NCBI GenBank assembly: GCA_900770635.1
Contig: CAAGLB010000078.1
Location: forward strand, 1-64,000
Direction of reading: 5' to 3'
Source: an uncultured Alistipes sp.
Lineage (GTDB): Bacteria; Bacteroidota; Bacteroidia; Bacteroidales; Rikenellaceae
Length of the DNA: 64,000 bases
Below are positions 38,415 through 46,634 of the stretch, piece after piece. Below the pieces are notes generated by a model, which was not told where the DNA came from, made no database searches, and was given only the letters and a program-made list of their open reading frames with translations. The number at the start of each line of letters is the position of its first letter. Position 1 is the first letter of the stretch. The translations under genes and the position numbers were made by a program.

Positions 38415-40799
38415 ATGATAGACAACATCGAAAAGGATATCGAGAACAAGAGCCCACGATTTACCCTTTACGACATACTACACCTCATATTGTCGAACTG
38501 GTATTGGTTTCTGCTCTCTGCTATTCTCGCTCTGCTGGGTGCATGGTTCTACCTGCGCCATATAGCGCCGATATATATGCGCACAGCGACAGTCCTTGTC
38601 AAAGACTCACGCAAGGGTTCAAGTGCCGAGGTTACGGCATTTAGCGACATCGTAGGAGGCATAGGTCGCCGCTCGGTAGATAACGAGGTCTACATCTTCC
38701 AGTCACGCCGCCTAATGGAGCAGGTCGTCAGGAAATATGACTTGGCAACACGCTACACCGTAAATGACCGCATACGCTCCTACGACATATATGGACGAGT
38801 GCCAATACTCGTTAAGTTTGTCGACAACAACCCCTTGACAAAGGGCTCGTTTAGGTATCGCATAGCCGACAAACGTATATATATCGACAACTTCGACGAT
38901 AGTGACTTCTCGGCGACCGTTGCTGCGGGCGACACCATAGCGACACCTCTGGGTAAGATTGTTTTTGTGGAAACACCATACGTCGAGAGTAGCAAAAATC
39001 TCGAGGTGGAGGTTAGTCGCAATACCCTCAACAACACCGTAGAGGCATACCGCAAGCAGCTAAAATGCGAGATAATAAACAAGCAAGCATCGGTCATAAC
39101 ACTCTCGATGGCGGATGCTGTGCCCAAGCGCTCGGAGGATGTAATAAACGGAATAATAGAGGCTTACAATGCTGATGCCATAGAGGATAAGCGTGCTATA
39201 TCGGACCTTACCAAGGAGTTTATCGACGAGCGCCTTGCGCTGCTTGGACAGGAGCTAAACATTGCCGATAGCGATATTGCATCATTCAAAAAGCACAACC
39301 AGCTCTACAACCTTGCTAACCAGTCGATGCTCGGAGCGCAAGAGATTCAGGAGCTTAAACGCCAGGAGCTATCGTTGGAGGGCAACATCGAGATGGCGAA
39401 ATATATCCTCGATTACATCCGCAACAACTCCACAGAGCTAAGCCTCATCCCCGCCTCTACAGTAGCCATGAGCGGAGCTTCGGCAACGTTAGCATCACAA
39501 ATCGAGGACTATAACAGTAACCTTCTCGAATACAAACGTCTAAGCAACGAGTCATCGGAGAGCAACCCAATGATCGTGGAGCTCGGAACAGAGATTGCAG
39601 CGGTGCGTAGCATAATAATCGAGTCGCTCGAATCGCACATAAGTGGCCTAAGGCTTCAAGCAGAGCAGATAAGTCGTGAGCAACGCAAGGCAAATGCCCA
39701 GCTGGATGCGACACCGCAAAAAGAGAAGGAGCTGCTGTCGAAAACACGTCAGCAGAAGGTTAAGGAGGAGCTGTATATCTATCTACTCACCAAGCTCGAG
39801 GAGAATGCCTTGATGGGCGCAACAGCCGAGAGCAATGCTCGTGTTATCGACCTTGCTTATGGCACTGACAAGCCAATAACTCCGAAGCACCCAATGGTTT
39901 ACCTTGCAGCAATAATCTTGGGTTTATGTCTGCCATTTGCCCTCCTATGTCTACGTGAAGTGCTCAACAACACCGTACGCTCACGTCGTGACATCGAGAA
40001 GGAGATAACAGCCCCATTCCTCGGCGACATACCTCGAGTAGAGCGCAAAGCGGGCAGCATATCGCAGGTCAAGGATGACGGACGTGACATACTATCGGAG
40101 TCGTTTAGGATGCTGCGCACGAACCTCAGCTTCATGTCGGTAAACAGAGATATCAAGGTGATAATGACAACATCGTCGATACCCCATAGCGGCAAGACCT
40201 TTGTGTCGTCGAACCTCGCCTCGACACTCGCCACAGCTGACAAACGAGTGTTGCTCATAGACATGGACTTGCGTCGTCGCACACTAACAAAGCTCATGGG
40301 GCACCGCAACGACCGTCGTGGCCTAACATCTTATCTATCAGGCAAAATACAGAGCATCGAGCAGATAATATCGCAGTCGGAGGTTGCACCAAACGTCGAC
40401 ATAATCTACGCTGGACCTCAGCCGCCCAACCCTGCCGAGATGCTACTATCGCCACAGATGGATGCTCTTATCGGCGAGTTGCGTAGCCGCTACGACTATA
40501 TCATCGTAGATAGCGTGCCAGCAATGGCTGTTGCCGACGCTATGATCATCGACAGGCTTGTCGACCTGAGCATATATGTCATACGTCACGGCAACCTCGA
40601 CCGTCGCCAGCTACCCGACATAGAGCAGCTACACACGTCGAAGAAGCTGCACAACATGTGCATAGTGCTCAATGGCGTAACATATTCGAAGCATGGCTAC
40701 GGCTATGGTTATGGGTATAGCTACCTCAGCGACGAAGATATGACACCCTGGCAGCGCCGCATGAGAAAGCTAAGAATGCTATTTAAGAAACAGGAGTAA
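38415..40799 (+). CDS. wzc: Wzc-type polysaccharide co-polymerase / tyrosine autokinase
   Basis: Inner-membrane protein that controls chain length and export of exopolysaccharide. The N-terminal Wzz domain is flanked by transmembrane segments near 32-50 and 490-510 (VYLAAIILGLCLPFALLCL), with a large coiled-coil periplasmic region between them (about 60-485). The C-terminal BY-kinase has Walker A PHSGKTFVSS (Lys594), Walker A' VLLIDMDLRRR and Walker B YIIVDSVPA. It ends with a Tyr-rich cluster (GYGYGYGYSYLSDE), the autophosphorylation tail. The deviant P-loop with His-Ser for Gly-Glu is often seen in this phylum. Confidence 0.93.
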   Translation: MIDNIEKDIENKSPRFTLYDILHLILSNWYWFLLSAILALLGAWFYLRHIAPIYMRTATVLVKDSRKGSSAEVTAFSDIVGGIGRRSVDNEVYIFQSRRLMEQVVRKYDLATRYTVNDRIRSYDIYGRVPILVKFVDNNPLTKGSFRYRIADKRIYIDNFDDSDFSATVAAGDTIATPLGKIVFVETPYVESSKNLEVEVSRNTLNNTVEAYRKQLKCEIINKQASVITLSMADAVPKRSEDVINGIIEAYNADAIEDKRAISDLTKEFIDERLALLGQELNIADSDIASFKKHNQLYNLANQSMLGAQEIQELKRQELSLEGNIEMAKYILDYIRNNSTELSLIPASTVAMSGASATLASQIEDYNSNLLEYKRLSNESSESNPMIVELGTEIAAVRSIIIESLESHISGLRLQAEQISREQRKANAQLDATPQKEKELLSKTRQQKVKEELYIYLLTKLEENALMGATAESNARVIDLAYGTDKPITPKHPMVYLAAIILGLCLPFALLCLREVLNNTVRSRRDIEKEITAPFLGDIPRVERKAGSISQVKDDGRDILSESFRMLRTNLSFMSVNRDIKVIMTTSSIPHSGKTFVSSNLASTLATADKRVLLIDMDLRRRTLTKLMGHRNDRRGLTSYLSGKIQSIEQIISQSEVAPNVDIIYAGPQPPNPAEMLLSPQMDALIGELRSRYDYIIVDSVPAMAVADAMIIDRLVDLSIYVIRHGNLDRRQLPDIEQLHTSKKLHNMCIVLNGVTYSKHGYGYGYGYSYLSDEDMTPWQRRMRKLRMLFKKQE

Positions 40800-40814
40800 C
40801 ACCTCATAGAAGCA

Positions 40815-41201
40815 ATGGATAGGAGCATGATTATCGCTGTCGACTTCGATGGCACATGTGTTGAGCACGACTACCCTGCCATCGGCATCGATGTTGAGGG
40901 TGCTGCGGACACACTACGTGCCCTGACGGCTCGTGGCCACAGACTTATATTATATAGCATGCGCTCGGGCGACAAACTCGCTAAGGCCGAGAGGTGGTTC
41001 AAGGAGCGCAATATCGAGCTATGGGGCGTAAACAACAACCCCGAGCAGAAGGAGTGGACAGAGTCACCCAAGGTGTTTGCACACATATATATAGATGATG
41101 CAGCCTTGGGGTGTCCCATAATGTTTATCGATGGCGTTCACCGCCCTGTAGTCAACTGGGCAAAGGTGAGAGCACAACTCGAGTACGACGGAGTATTATA
41201 A
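40815..41201 (+). CDS. Small HAD-superfamily phosphatase-like protein
   Basis: 128-residue HAD protein of the cap-less type. Motif I is VDFDGTCV (residues 9-16), the motif II Ser is in LILYSMRS near residue 48, and motif IV acids are in IYIDDAALG near 94. This resembles the small Bacteroides HAD phosphatases of the BT0820 kind (recalled, not checked). The initiator may be Met1 or Met5 (MIIAVDFDG). It lies 15 bases after wzc, so it is probably co-transcribed; a sugar- or nucleotide-phosphate substrate linked to polysaccharide synthesis is possible but not shown. Confidence 0.82.
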   Translation: MDRSMIIAVDFDGTCVEHDYPAIGIDVEGAADTLRALTARGHRLILYSMRSGDKLAKAERWFKERNIELWGVNNNPEQKEWTESPKVFAHIYIDDAALGCPIMFIDGVHRPVVNWAKVRAQLEYDGVL

Positions 41202-41230
41202 CCGCTAAGGTCTCGCCGCATCATTACCCC

Positions 41231-41323
41231 AAAAAGTAACCCCCGAAGGATAGTAGCATAAACTACAACCCTCGGGGGTTAACTTTCAGTGACATGCCAC
41301 ACTACGTGGCTCATCACAAGAAA
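41231..41323 (-). repeat. Dispersed two-hairpin element, copy D (truncated) with terminator
   Basis: Read leftward from the stop codon of the transglycosylase gene: TTTCTTGTGATGA, a small hairpin GCCAC/GTGGC (41296-41310), then a perfect 10-bp stem TAACCCCCGA/TCGGGGGTTA (41237-41246 with 41272-41281) followed by a T run. The outer left arm present in copies A-C is missing. It also closes the rightward wzc-HAD transcript. Confidence 0.75.
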
Positions 41324-42082
41324 CTACCAAGCTATTGAGCAATACTCATCATACTTGGACATTGCAAGGCTAACAAAGCCCAAAGTCTCCTTACTACCAG
41401 AGAATCGTCCCGCCTTAACCTCGGAACGTGAGTAGTAGGCAGGATCGGCCTTGAGTTTTAGATACTTGCTCACAACAGCCCATGAATTGGGATTAGCACC
41501 ATCTACACGTGCCATGCGGCGTGCATCGAGCACATGGCCCACGCCAGCATTGTAACTTGCCAAAATGATGCTTAGACGATCTCGCTCGGCGATGTTGTCG
41601 GGGAAACGCAACATCGACTCAAACTCGTTGAGCAATCTACAAGCAAGACGAACATTAGTCTCGGTGTTGTAGATATGGCTCACAGGGACCTTGAAATGTC
41701 GTGCGACAATAGGCATAACCTGCATAAGGCCTGCTGCACCACGCTTGGACACAAGGCCCTCCTTAAAGCGTGACTCGCAATAGGCTATGGCGCTCATAAA
41801 ACGCCAGTCGTAGCCTGTCTCAGCTCCCACTCGCTTCATCAGCGAGTCGAACTTCGAAATCGTCTGCGGCAGCTTAGCCGTCTCGGCAATCTGCTCGCTG
41901 CTGGTTGCTTGCTCTGGGGCAACACCTGATTCATCACTCTTAACCTCTACTCCGTCAACAACAGCCGTAGTGTTAGGCTCGTCGACATCCTGTGCGGGCT
42001 TAGTAAATGTGCTGCCCAGCGATGATTCAAAGCTTGTAAGTACTACAAGCGAGAGAACCATGAAAGATACTCTTATTAGCAT
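41324..42082 (-). CDS. Lytic transglycosylase (SLT domain), exported
   Basis: Peptidoglycan-cleaving enzyme of the Slt/MltE group (GH23). A hydrophobic N-terminus (1-22) serves as signal peptide or anchor, followed by an acidic Ser/Glu-rich linker (30-72). The catalytic domain (about 78-250) shows catalytic Glu103 in AYCESRFKEG, GAAGLMQVMP near 118, and the YNAG motif near 172 (ASYNAGVGHVLDA). It is the last gene of the leftward pssA - porin - transglycosylase unit, 44 bases after the porin gene. Element D follows its stop. Confidence 0.92.
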   Translation of the reverse strand: MLIRVSFMVLSLVVLTSFESSLGSTFTKPAQDVDEPNTTAVVDGVEVKSDESGVAPEQATSSEQIAETAKLPQTISKFDSLMKRVGAETGYDWRFMSAIAYCESRFKEGLVSKRGAAGLMQVMPIVARHFKVPVSHIYNTETNVRLACRLLNEFESMLRFPDNIAERDRLSIILASYNAGVGHVLDARRMARVDGANPNSWAVVSKYLKLKADPAYYSRSEVKAGRFSGSKETLGFVSLAMSKYDEYCSIAW

Positions 42083-42126
42083 TTTAAATTGATTTATGGG
42101 CTGCTATAAGAGCACAAAACGCCTCA

Positions 42127-44292
42127 TTAGTCGTACCACGACCACGAGAGACCAAACTTAAACATGCGTGGGTTGAGCGGGTAAAGTGCCGCCTGGAAAT
42201 ACTCTCCATTGCCAAATAGGTTCATGTTTAAGTGTTGGTACTTCAACAAAATACGCATGCGCTTCCACTTCGCCGCAACAAAAGCATCGAGATATGGGTA
42301 GTTACCCACTCGATAAGTGCGTTGATTGTAGAATACCGAGAGTGCAGGGTTGTAGCCCGGAGCATAGTACGACGTGTTGTAACGTCCATCTATACCTATT
42401 TGCACTCGTAACACATCACGCTTTACCCAAAATTCGTAGTAGTACGACAGGTAGGCGCTAAGTGTAGGTACTGGAAGCACACTCTCATTTGAGGTGATTT
42501 GCACCAATGCCCTATGATCCAGATGGAATCCCGCAATGCGGAAATCCTTGCGAGCGTACAAACTCGTGAGGCTGACTGTTCCGTCGTGTTGTTGTGGGCG
42601 TGAATCTGCACCATAGTAGATGGTATTGCCTAAGATTCCCTGCCACACTCCAACCTCGAGGGCGATGCTTGGCACCGTGAAGTTAACCTCGAATCGAGTT
42701 TCAGACTCCTTGTCGAAGGAGTTAAACCAAACATAGTGGTTTGAGAATAGATTCTCCTGCCAGTAGCCTGGAGTGCGGAGCTCCTGACGGAACTTACCGC
42801 TGAGAATCAAGGGACGTTCATGGATGTATGCCCTGAGTGTGATGTTAGCACCCACAGACAAATCACCCCCACGATAGCCCGAGGGGTAGTACTTGACGTC
42901 GGCACCCCAATCGGCATATCGTTTAATCACACCGCCCGTCGCACCATAGACATACCACGACGTGCGTTTATCACGAGTCATACGGCCCGCAGCATAGTCT
43001 TTAAGACGTAGGTAGGAGTAGGTGTGCAAGTCGACACCTATACCACCATCGATTGTCGAGACTACGCCATAGCGGTCCCAAGGCTGAACCTGTACGAATA
43101 CTCGGTTCGAGAGTATGCTCTCCGAGATGGAATCTCGGGTAACTGTCGGATTTATAAACCAATCAGCATAGTAGCTATGCTCGGTTGAGATATAGCCACC
43201 ATTATCATCATGGTCACCACGAATATCGGTATATGTCGCCCTCTGGTCGGTATAAGTCTTCGACCACTGGTTATACTCAAACTGATGGCCGATATAGACT
43301 GCCGAGAGGTCGGCCAACGAGAAGTCGTACTCGGTGACACGCTGCAACGGAATGGCATAGGCCTGCTTGACAACAACACCATTGTTGCGATACATATTCT
43401 CGGCCTTTGACGTAGATAGGCGCATAGGAACACCCGAAGGCATCTCAAACACGGTGTCGGCAATAGCCCACTTACCCACAACACCACCATTCTCACGTGC
43501 TGAGATTACATTGCGCATATATGCAGCATGCACAGAGTAGCGCTTGCCAGTATGCGCCACAGCCACTGAGAGGTTGTGGTTCTTAGTGCGCTGCCAATCG
43601 TAGAGGCCCATCGTACCACGTGACTTATAGTTGATGTTGGCCGATGTCGTAGGATTGATATTTTGGGTATGCAGCAACTCGAAGTGCTCCTCACGATAGC
43701 GCTTCTGTCCCGACTCCAAATATGTGATGTTGGTTATCGGGCGCTTAGCATTGTAGAACGGAACATTCTCGAGGCGTGTGGTATAGGCATCGTAGCTCTG
43801 TGCAAAGGTAAAGTCGTTGCTCTGGTTGCGATCAAACCAGTTGATAGGCTGCGACGACTGTCCCAAGCCACCTAAGGCCATATCGCCCACACCCTTGCGG
43901 TAGAAGACGTAGTCGATGCGCCAATTATCGAGCGTAGTGTCGAGAGGCTCGACATAGACACGGTTGTAGTCACGATCCAAGTGCCACTTCCAGTTATACA
44001 GAGCTCGCACCGTATCGGTGAAATAGTACGACTCGAGAGCTCGACGTGGTCGCTTTTTGCGTGTATCTGTCGAGTCGGCAGCAGCACCCTCCTCTCCCTC
44101 GAGGTTATCGGCAGTATTAGTGCCATCCATGCCTGGAAGGCCAGTGCCCACACCCATAGCATTACCGCTACGCTGCGCACGAGCCAAGGATGCAGCATCG
44201 AGCTGGGCATACGACACCTCAGGCAGCATAATTGCCACCATAAGGCACACGGCCAACAACACATATTGCATCCACGATTTTGTCATAACCAA
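42127..44292 (-). CDS. Putative porin (large outer-membrane beta barrel)
   Basis: Bacteroidota protein of the 'putative porin' family. Signal peptide 1-28 (ending VSYAQ). A low-complexity Asp/Glu/Gly-rich stretch (about 45-85) precedes RALESYYFTDTVRALYNWKW. The remainder alternates short hydrophobic strands and aromatic girdle residues, ending in RMFKFGLSWSWYD, an aromatic C-terminal strand. The transported substrate is unknown. Its start codon directly adjoins the pssA stop, so the two are translationally linked. 721 residues is within the range of the family. Confidence 0.85.
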   Translation of the reverse strand: MVMTKSWMQYVLLAVCLMVAIMLPEVSYAQLDAASLARAQRSGNAMGVGTGLPGMDGTNTADNLEGEEGAAADSTDTRKKRPRRALESYYFTDTVRALYNWKWHLDRDYNRVYVEPLDTTLDNWRIDYVFYRKGVGDMALGGLGQSSQPINWFDRNQSNDFTFAQSYDAYTTRLENVPFYNAKRPITNITYLESGQKRYREEHFELLHTQNINPTTSANINYKSRGTMGLYDWQRTKNHNLSVAVAHTGKRYSVHAAYMRNVISARENGGVVGKWAIADTVFEMPSGVPMRLSTSKAENMYRNNGVVVKQAYAIPLQRVTEYDFSLADLSAVYIGHQFEYNQWSKTYTDQRATYTDIRGDHDDNGGYISTEHSYYADWFINPTVTRDSISESILSNRVFVQVQPWDRYGVVSTIDGGIGVDLHTYSYLRLKDYAAGRMTRDKRTSWYVYGATGGVIKRYADWGADVKYYPSGYRGGDLSVGANITLRAYIHERPLILSGKFRQELRTPGYWQENLFSNHYVWFNSFDKESETRFEVNFTVPSIALEVGVWQGILGNTIYYGADSRPQQHDGTVSLTSLYARKDFRIAGFHLDHRALVQITSNESVLPVPTLSAYLSYYYEFWVKRDVLRVQIGIDGRYNTSYYAPGYNPALSVFYNQRTYRVGNYPYLDAFVAAKWKRMRILLKYQHLNMNLFGNGEYFQAALYPLNPRMFKFGLSWSWYD

Positions 44293-45030
44293 CTATTTTT
44301 TAGCATCTCGACAAAAAATCCATCTAAGCGTCGAGAGCACGATATAAAGAACGATAATTGCAGTAACAGAGTATGCTGGCGCTAAAATAATCATTGCCAA
44401 CGACGCAGCCAAGAAGCCATAGCGTAACTTGTTGTCGGCAAGACTGAAGCTCTTGAATTTTAGCGAGAACATGCGAATTGGGCTAATGAGCAAGAACGAT
44501 GTGGCCACCGAGATGAGCAGCACATGCTCTTGGAAGAGCACCACCCTACCGCTCGCAGCAAGTGCCGCAAGCGACATGAGCATCAGTGCGTTAGCAGGTG
44601 TTGGCAATCCCTCAAACTCCTCGCTCTGAGTAGTATCGATGTTAAACTTAGCAAGGCGCAGAGCCGAGAATGCCGCAACGATGAAACATACGTAGCCGAG
44701 GGCACCCATAACCGACTCGGATATAGCATAGTAGGATGTCGACTGCGAATAGAGGTCAAACATCACGACGGCTGGGGCGAGGCCAAACGATATGTCGTCG
44801 GCCAACGAGTCGAGCTGAACGCCAAGGGGCGAGGTCTGCTTCAGGAGGCGTGCAGCGAAGCCATCGAAAAAGTCGCAAACGGCAGCAGCAATGATAAGCC
44901 ACAGCGACGCAACATAGTCGTGGGTACGCAAAGCTATGACGATAGCTAATGCTCCTGCCACAAGGTTGGCTAAGGTGAGCATGTTTGGCACTGTGAAGAG
45001 CCTGATTTTGTTGATGTTAGTCGCACTCAT
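44293..45030 (-). CDS. pssA: CDP-diacylglycerol--serine O-phosphatidyltransferase
   Basis: Integral membrane enzyme making phosphatidylserine, the precursor of phosphatidylethanolamine. The full CDP-alcohol phosphotransferase signature DG-x2-AR-x8-G-x3-D-x3-D is present: Asp56, Gly57, Ala60, Arg61, Gly70, Asp74 and Asp78 (DGFAARLLKQTSPLG then VQLDSLAD). Six to eight hydrophobic helices and a Lys-rich end follow. LFTVPNMLTLANLVAGALAI near the N-terminus is typical of the Bacillus-type PssA. The gene is divergent from manC and uses the promoter at 45081-45088. Confidence 0.95.
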   Translation of the reverse strand: MSATNINKIRLFTVPNMLTLANLVAGALAIVIALRTHDYVASLWLIIAAAVCDFFDGFAARLLKQTSPLGVQLDSLADDISFGLAPAVVMFDLYSQSTSYYAISESVMGALGYVCFIVAAFSALRLAKFNIDTTQSEEFEGLPTPANALMLMSLAALAASGRVVLFQEHVLLISVATSFLLISPIRMFSLKFKSFSLADNKLRYGFLAASLAMIILAPAYSVTAIIVLYIVLSTLRWIFCRDAKK

Positions 45031-45076
45031 ATTTGTTAAATTAGGCTAATTAGCCCACAATTTATAAGTCTAATAG

Positions 45077-45108
45077 TTTGCAAAGATACAAAAAAAATTT
45101 TATCTTTG
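45077..45108 (+). promoter_or_regulatory. Promoter for the GDP-mannose pyrophosphorylase gene
   Basis: TTTG (45077-45080), a 20-base spacer and TATCTTTG (45101-45108); overlaps the divergent pssA promoter. Confidence 0.8.
45081..45088 (-). promoter_or_regulatory. -7 box for the pssA operon
   Basis: TATCTTTG on the minus strand, 50 bases before the ATG; lies inside the spacer of the divergent promoter, so the two may compete for polymerase. Confidence 0.65.
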
Positions 45109-45136
45109 TGTAAATTTATAAAATTTAAGCATCATA

Positions 45137-46216
45137 ATGATGGTTGACAACAATAAGTTTTGCGTGATAATGGCTGGCGGTGTGGGCACACGCTTCTGGC
45201 CCATGAGCCGACAAAAGAGCCCTAAGCAGTTTTTAGATATCCTCGGCACAGGACGCTCGTTCATCAGACACACATACGAGCGTTTTGCCAAAATTGTTCC
45301 TAACGAGAACTTCATAGTAGTGACCAATCGCCGCTACAAGGAGTTGGTCTTGGAGCATATTCCCGAGATAAGCGAGGAGCAGATATTGTGCGAGCCTATT
45401 GGTCGCAACACCGCTCCATGCATCGCCTATGCAGCCTATACGTTGCGTCGCAAGAATCCCAATGCTGTGATGATAGTTTCGCCATCCGACCACCTGATAC
45501 TCAACGAGGTAGAGTTTTTAAATATCGTAAACAACTGCACCGAGTTTGTCGAGAACAACGATGTTCTGATGACCATCGGCATCGAGCCCAGCCGCCCCGA
45601 AACAGGCTACGGATACATACAGCGCACGGACAACAACACCATAAGCCGAGTGAAATGTTTCACCGAGAAACCCAATGCCGAGATGGCACAAGCTTTTTTG
45701 GAGTGTGGCGAATTTTTATGGAACTCGGGAATATTCATTTGGAAGGTCAAAGAGATCATCGCCGCCCTCGACGAGCACCTACCCAACCACAGCAACATGT
45801 TTGCTGCCGCCGAGCATCTTTTCGGCACAGAAAAGGAGGCAGCGGCTGTTGAGCAGATATTCTCGGAGTGTCGCCCAATATCTATCGACTACGGAGTCAT
45901 GGAGAAGGCCAACAACGTATATGTTCATCGTGGCGAGTTTGGCTGGAGCGACGTGGGAACATGGGGCTCGGCATACCAACATTCACGCAAAGATAAGTAT
46001 GCCAATGCACTGAAAGGCAACTCTATACACACCTACGACACTCGCAACTCACTAATTTTCGTTCCCGAGAACAAGGCAACCATAGTGAGCGGACTCAAAG
46101 ACTACATTGTAGTTGATACCGACGATGTGCTGATGATATGCCCCCGCTCCGAGGAGCAAAACATCAAGAGCTTTATCGAAGACATCCGCTACTCAACGGG
46201 TGACGAACATGTGTAG
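45137..46216 (+). CDS. manC: Mannose-1-phosphate guanylyltransferase
   Basis: Makes GDP-mannose from GTP and mannose-1-phosphate in the cytosol for glycan synthesis (GDP-fucose, mannosylated glycans). The nucleotide-binding motif IMAGGVGTRFWPMSRQKSPK at about residues 11-30 is diagnostic. GRNTAPCIAYAA near 93, EKPNAEMAQAFLECG near 175 and a GEFGWSDVGTWGS segment near 258 complete the pattern. At 359 residues it is the short form without the isomerase domain of AlgA-type proteins. The start may be Met1 or Met2 of the double ATG. It is monocistronic, with no glycan genes next to it. Confidence 0.94.
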   Translation: MMVDNNKFCVIMAGGVGTRFWPMSRQKSPKQFLDILGTGRSFIRHTYERFAKIVPNENFIVVTNRRYKELVLEHIPEISEEQILCEPIGRNTAPCIAYAAYTLRRKNPNAVMIVSPSDHLILNEVEFLNIVNNCTEFVENNDVLMTIGIEPSRPETGYGYIQRTDNNTISRVKCFTEKPNAEMAQAFLECGEFLWNSGIFIWKVKEIIAALDEHLPNHSNMFAAAEHLFGTEKEAAAVEQIFSECRPISIDYGVMEKANNVYVHRGEFGWSDVGTWGSAYQHSRKDKYANALKGNSIHTYDTRNSLIFVPENKATIVSGLKDYIVVDTDDVLMICPRSEEQNIKSFIEDIRYSTGDEHV

Positions 46217-46263
46217 AAGGTAGTATTCTGGAAAGTTTAGGGAAGTTAAAGAGTTTAGGGAAA

Positions 46264-46291
46264 TTAGGGAATAAAACACTAAGTTCCCTAA
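46264..46291. other. Weak hairpin after manC
   Basis: 8-bp inverted repeat TTAGGGAA / TTCCCTAA (46264-46271 with 46284-46291), preceded by two further copies of TTTAGGGAA; no T run, so only a possible terminator. Confidence 0.35.
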
Positions 46292-46296
46292 ATTCC

Positions 46297-46336
46297 ACTG
46301 GGTATTACTGGGTAATGCTGGGTATTTCTGGGTAAC
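46297..46336. repeat. Four tandem 10-bp repeats
   Basis: ACTGGGTATT, ACTGGGTAAT, GCTGGGTATT and TCTGGGTAAC in succession in the gene-free stretch 46217-46634. Confidence 0.85.
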
Positions 46337-46415
46337 ATATAACCTATGCGCCCTATCAAGCGAAGCGCGCCCCCATCTATTCCATGCCCCTGCCCTCCTA
46401 ATTCAGCACACTAAA

Positions 46416-46539
46416 TTTGTTGTTAGAAGGCAGTAGATACAACGCTCGGCAAAAATCCCGACGATGGGCTGTACTTTTCGTACTGCTCATTGTCGGGACG
46501 TTTTGTTAGCGGCAGTAGATACTGCCTTATCACCACAAA
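46416..46539. repeat. Dispersed two-hairpin element, copy C
   Basis: 124 bp from TTTGTTGT to ACCACAAA, very similar to copy B in both arms. It contains the small hairpin GGCAGTA/TACTGCC (46511-46526) and a long central stem (CCCGACGATG side against CATTGTCGGG). Unlike A, B, D and E it does not start at a stop codon; read in the same sense it faces away from lon into the manC-lon gap. Its right end forms a 14-bp perfect palindrome CCACAAATTTGTGG (46533-46546). Confidence 0.8.
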
Positions 46540-46600
46540 TTTGTGGATAAAATGTTATAAATGCACCATGAAGGCATAATTATTTCTATGAAATAAGCGT

Positions 46601-46608
46601 TATTTTTG
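46601..46608 (+). promoter_or_regulatory. -7 box for lon
   Basis: TATTTTTG fits TAnnTTTG; it leaves a leader of about 20 bases to the ATG at 46635 and excludes the upstream TTG as start. Confidence 0.55.
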
Positions 46609-46634
46609 CGACATTGAAAAATTATACACAGACT

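Noticed and set aside
46614..46634. TTG start of Lon
   Set aside because: It falls at the predicted transcription start; the ATG at 46635 gives the normal Lon N-terminus.
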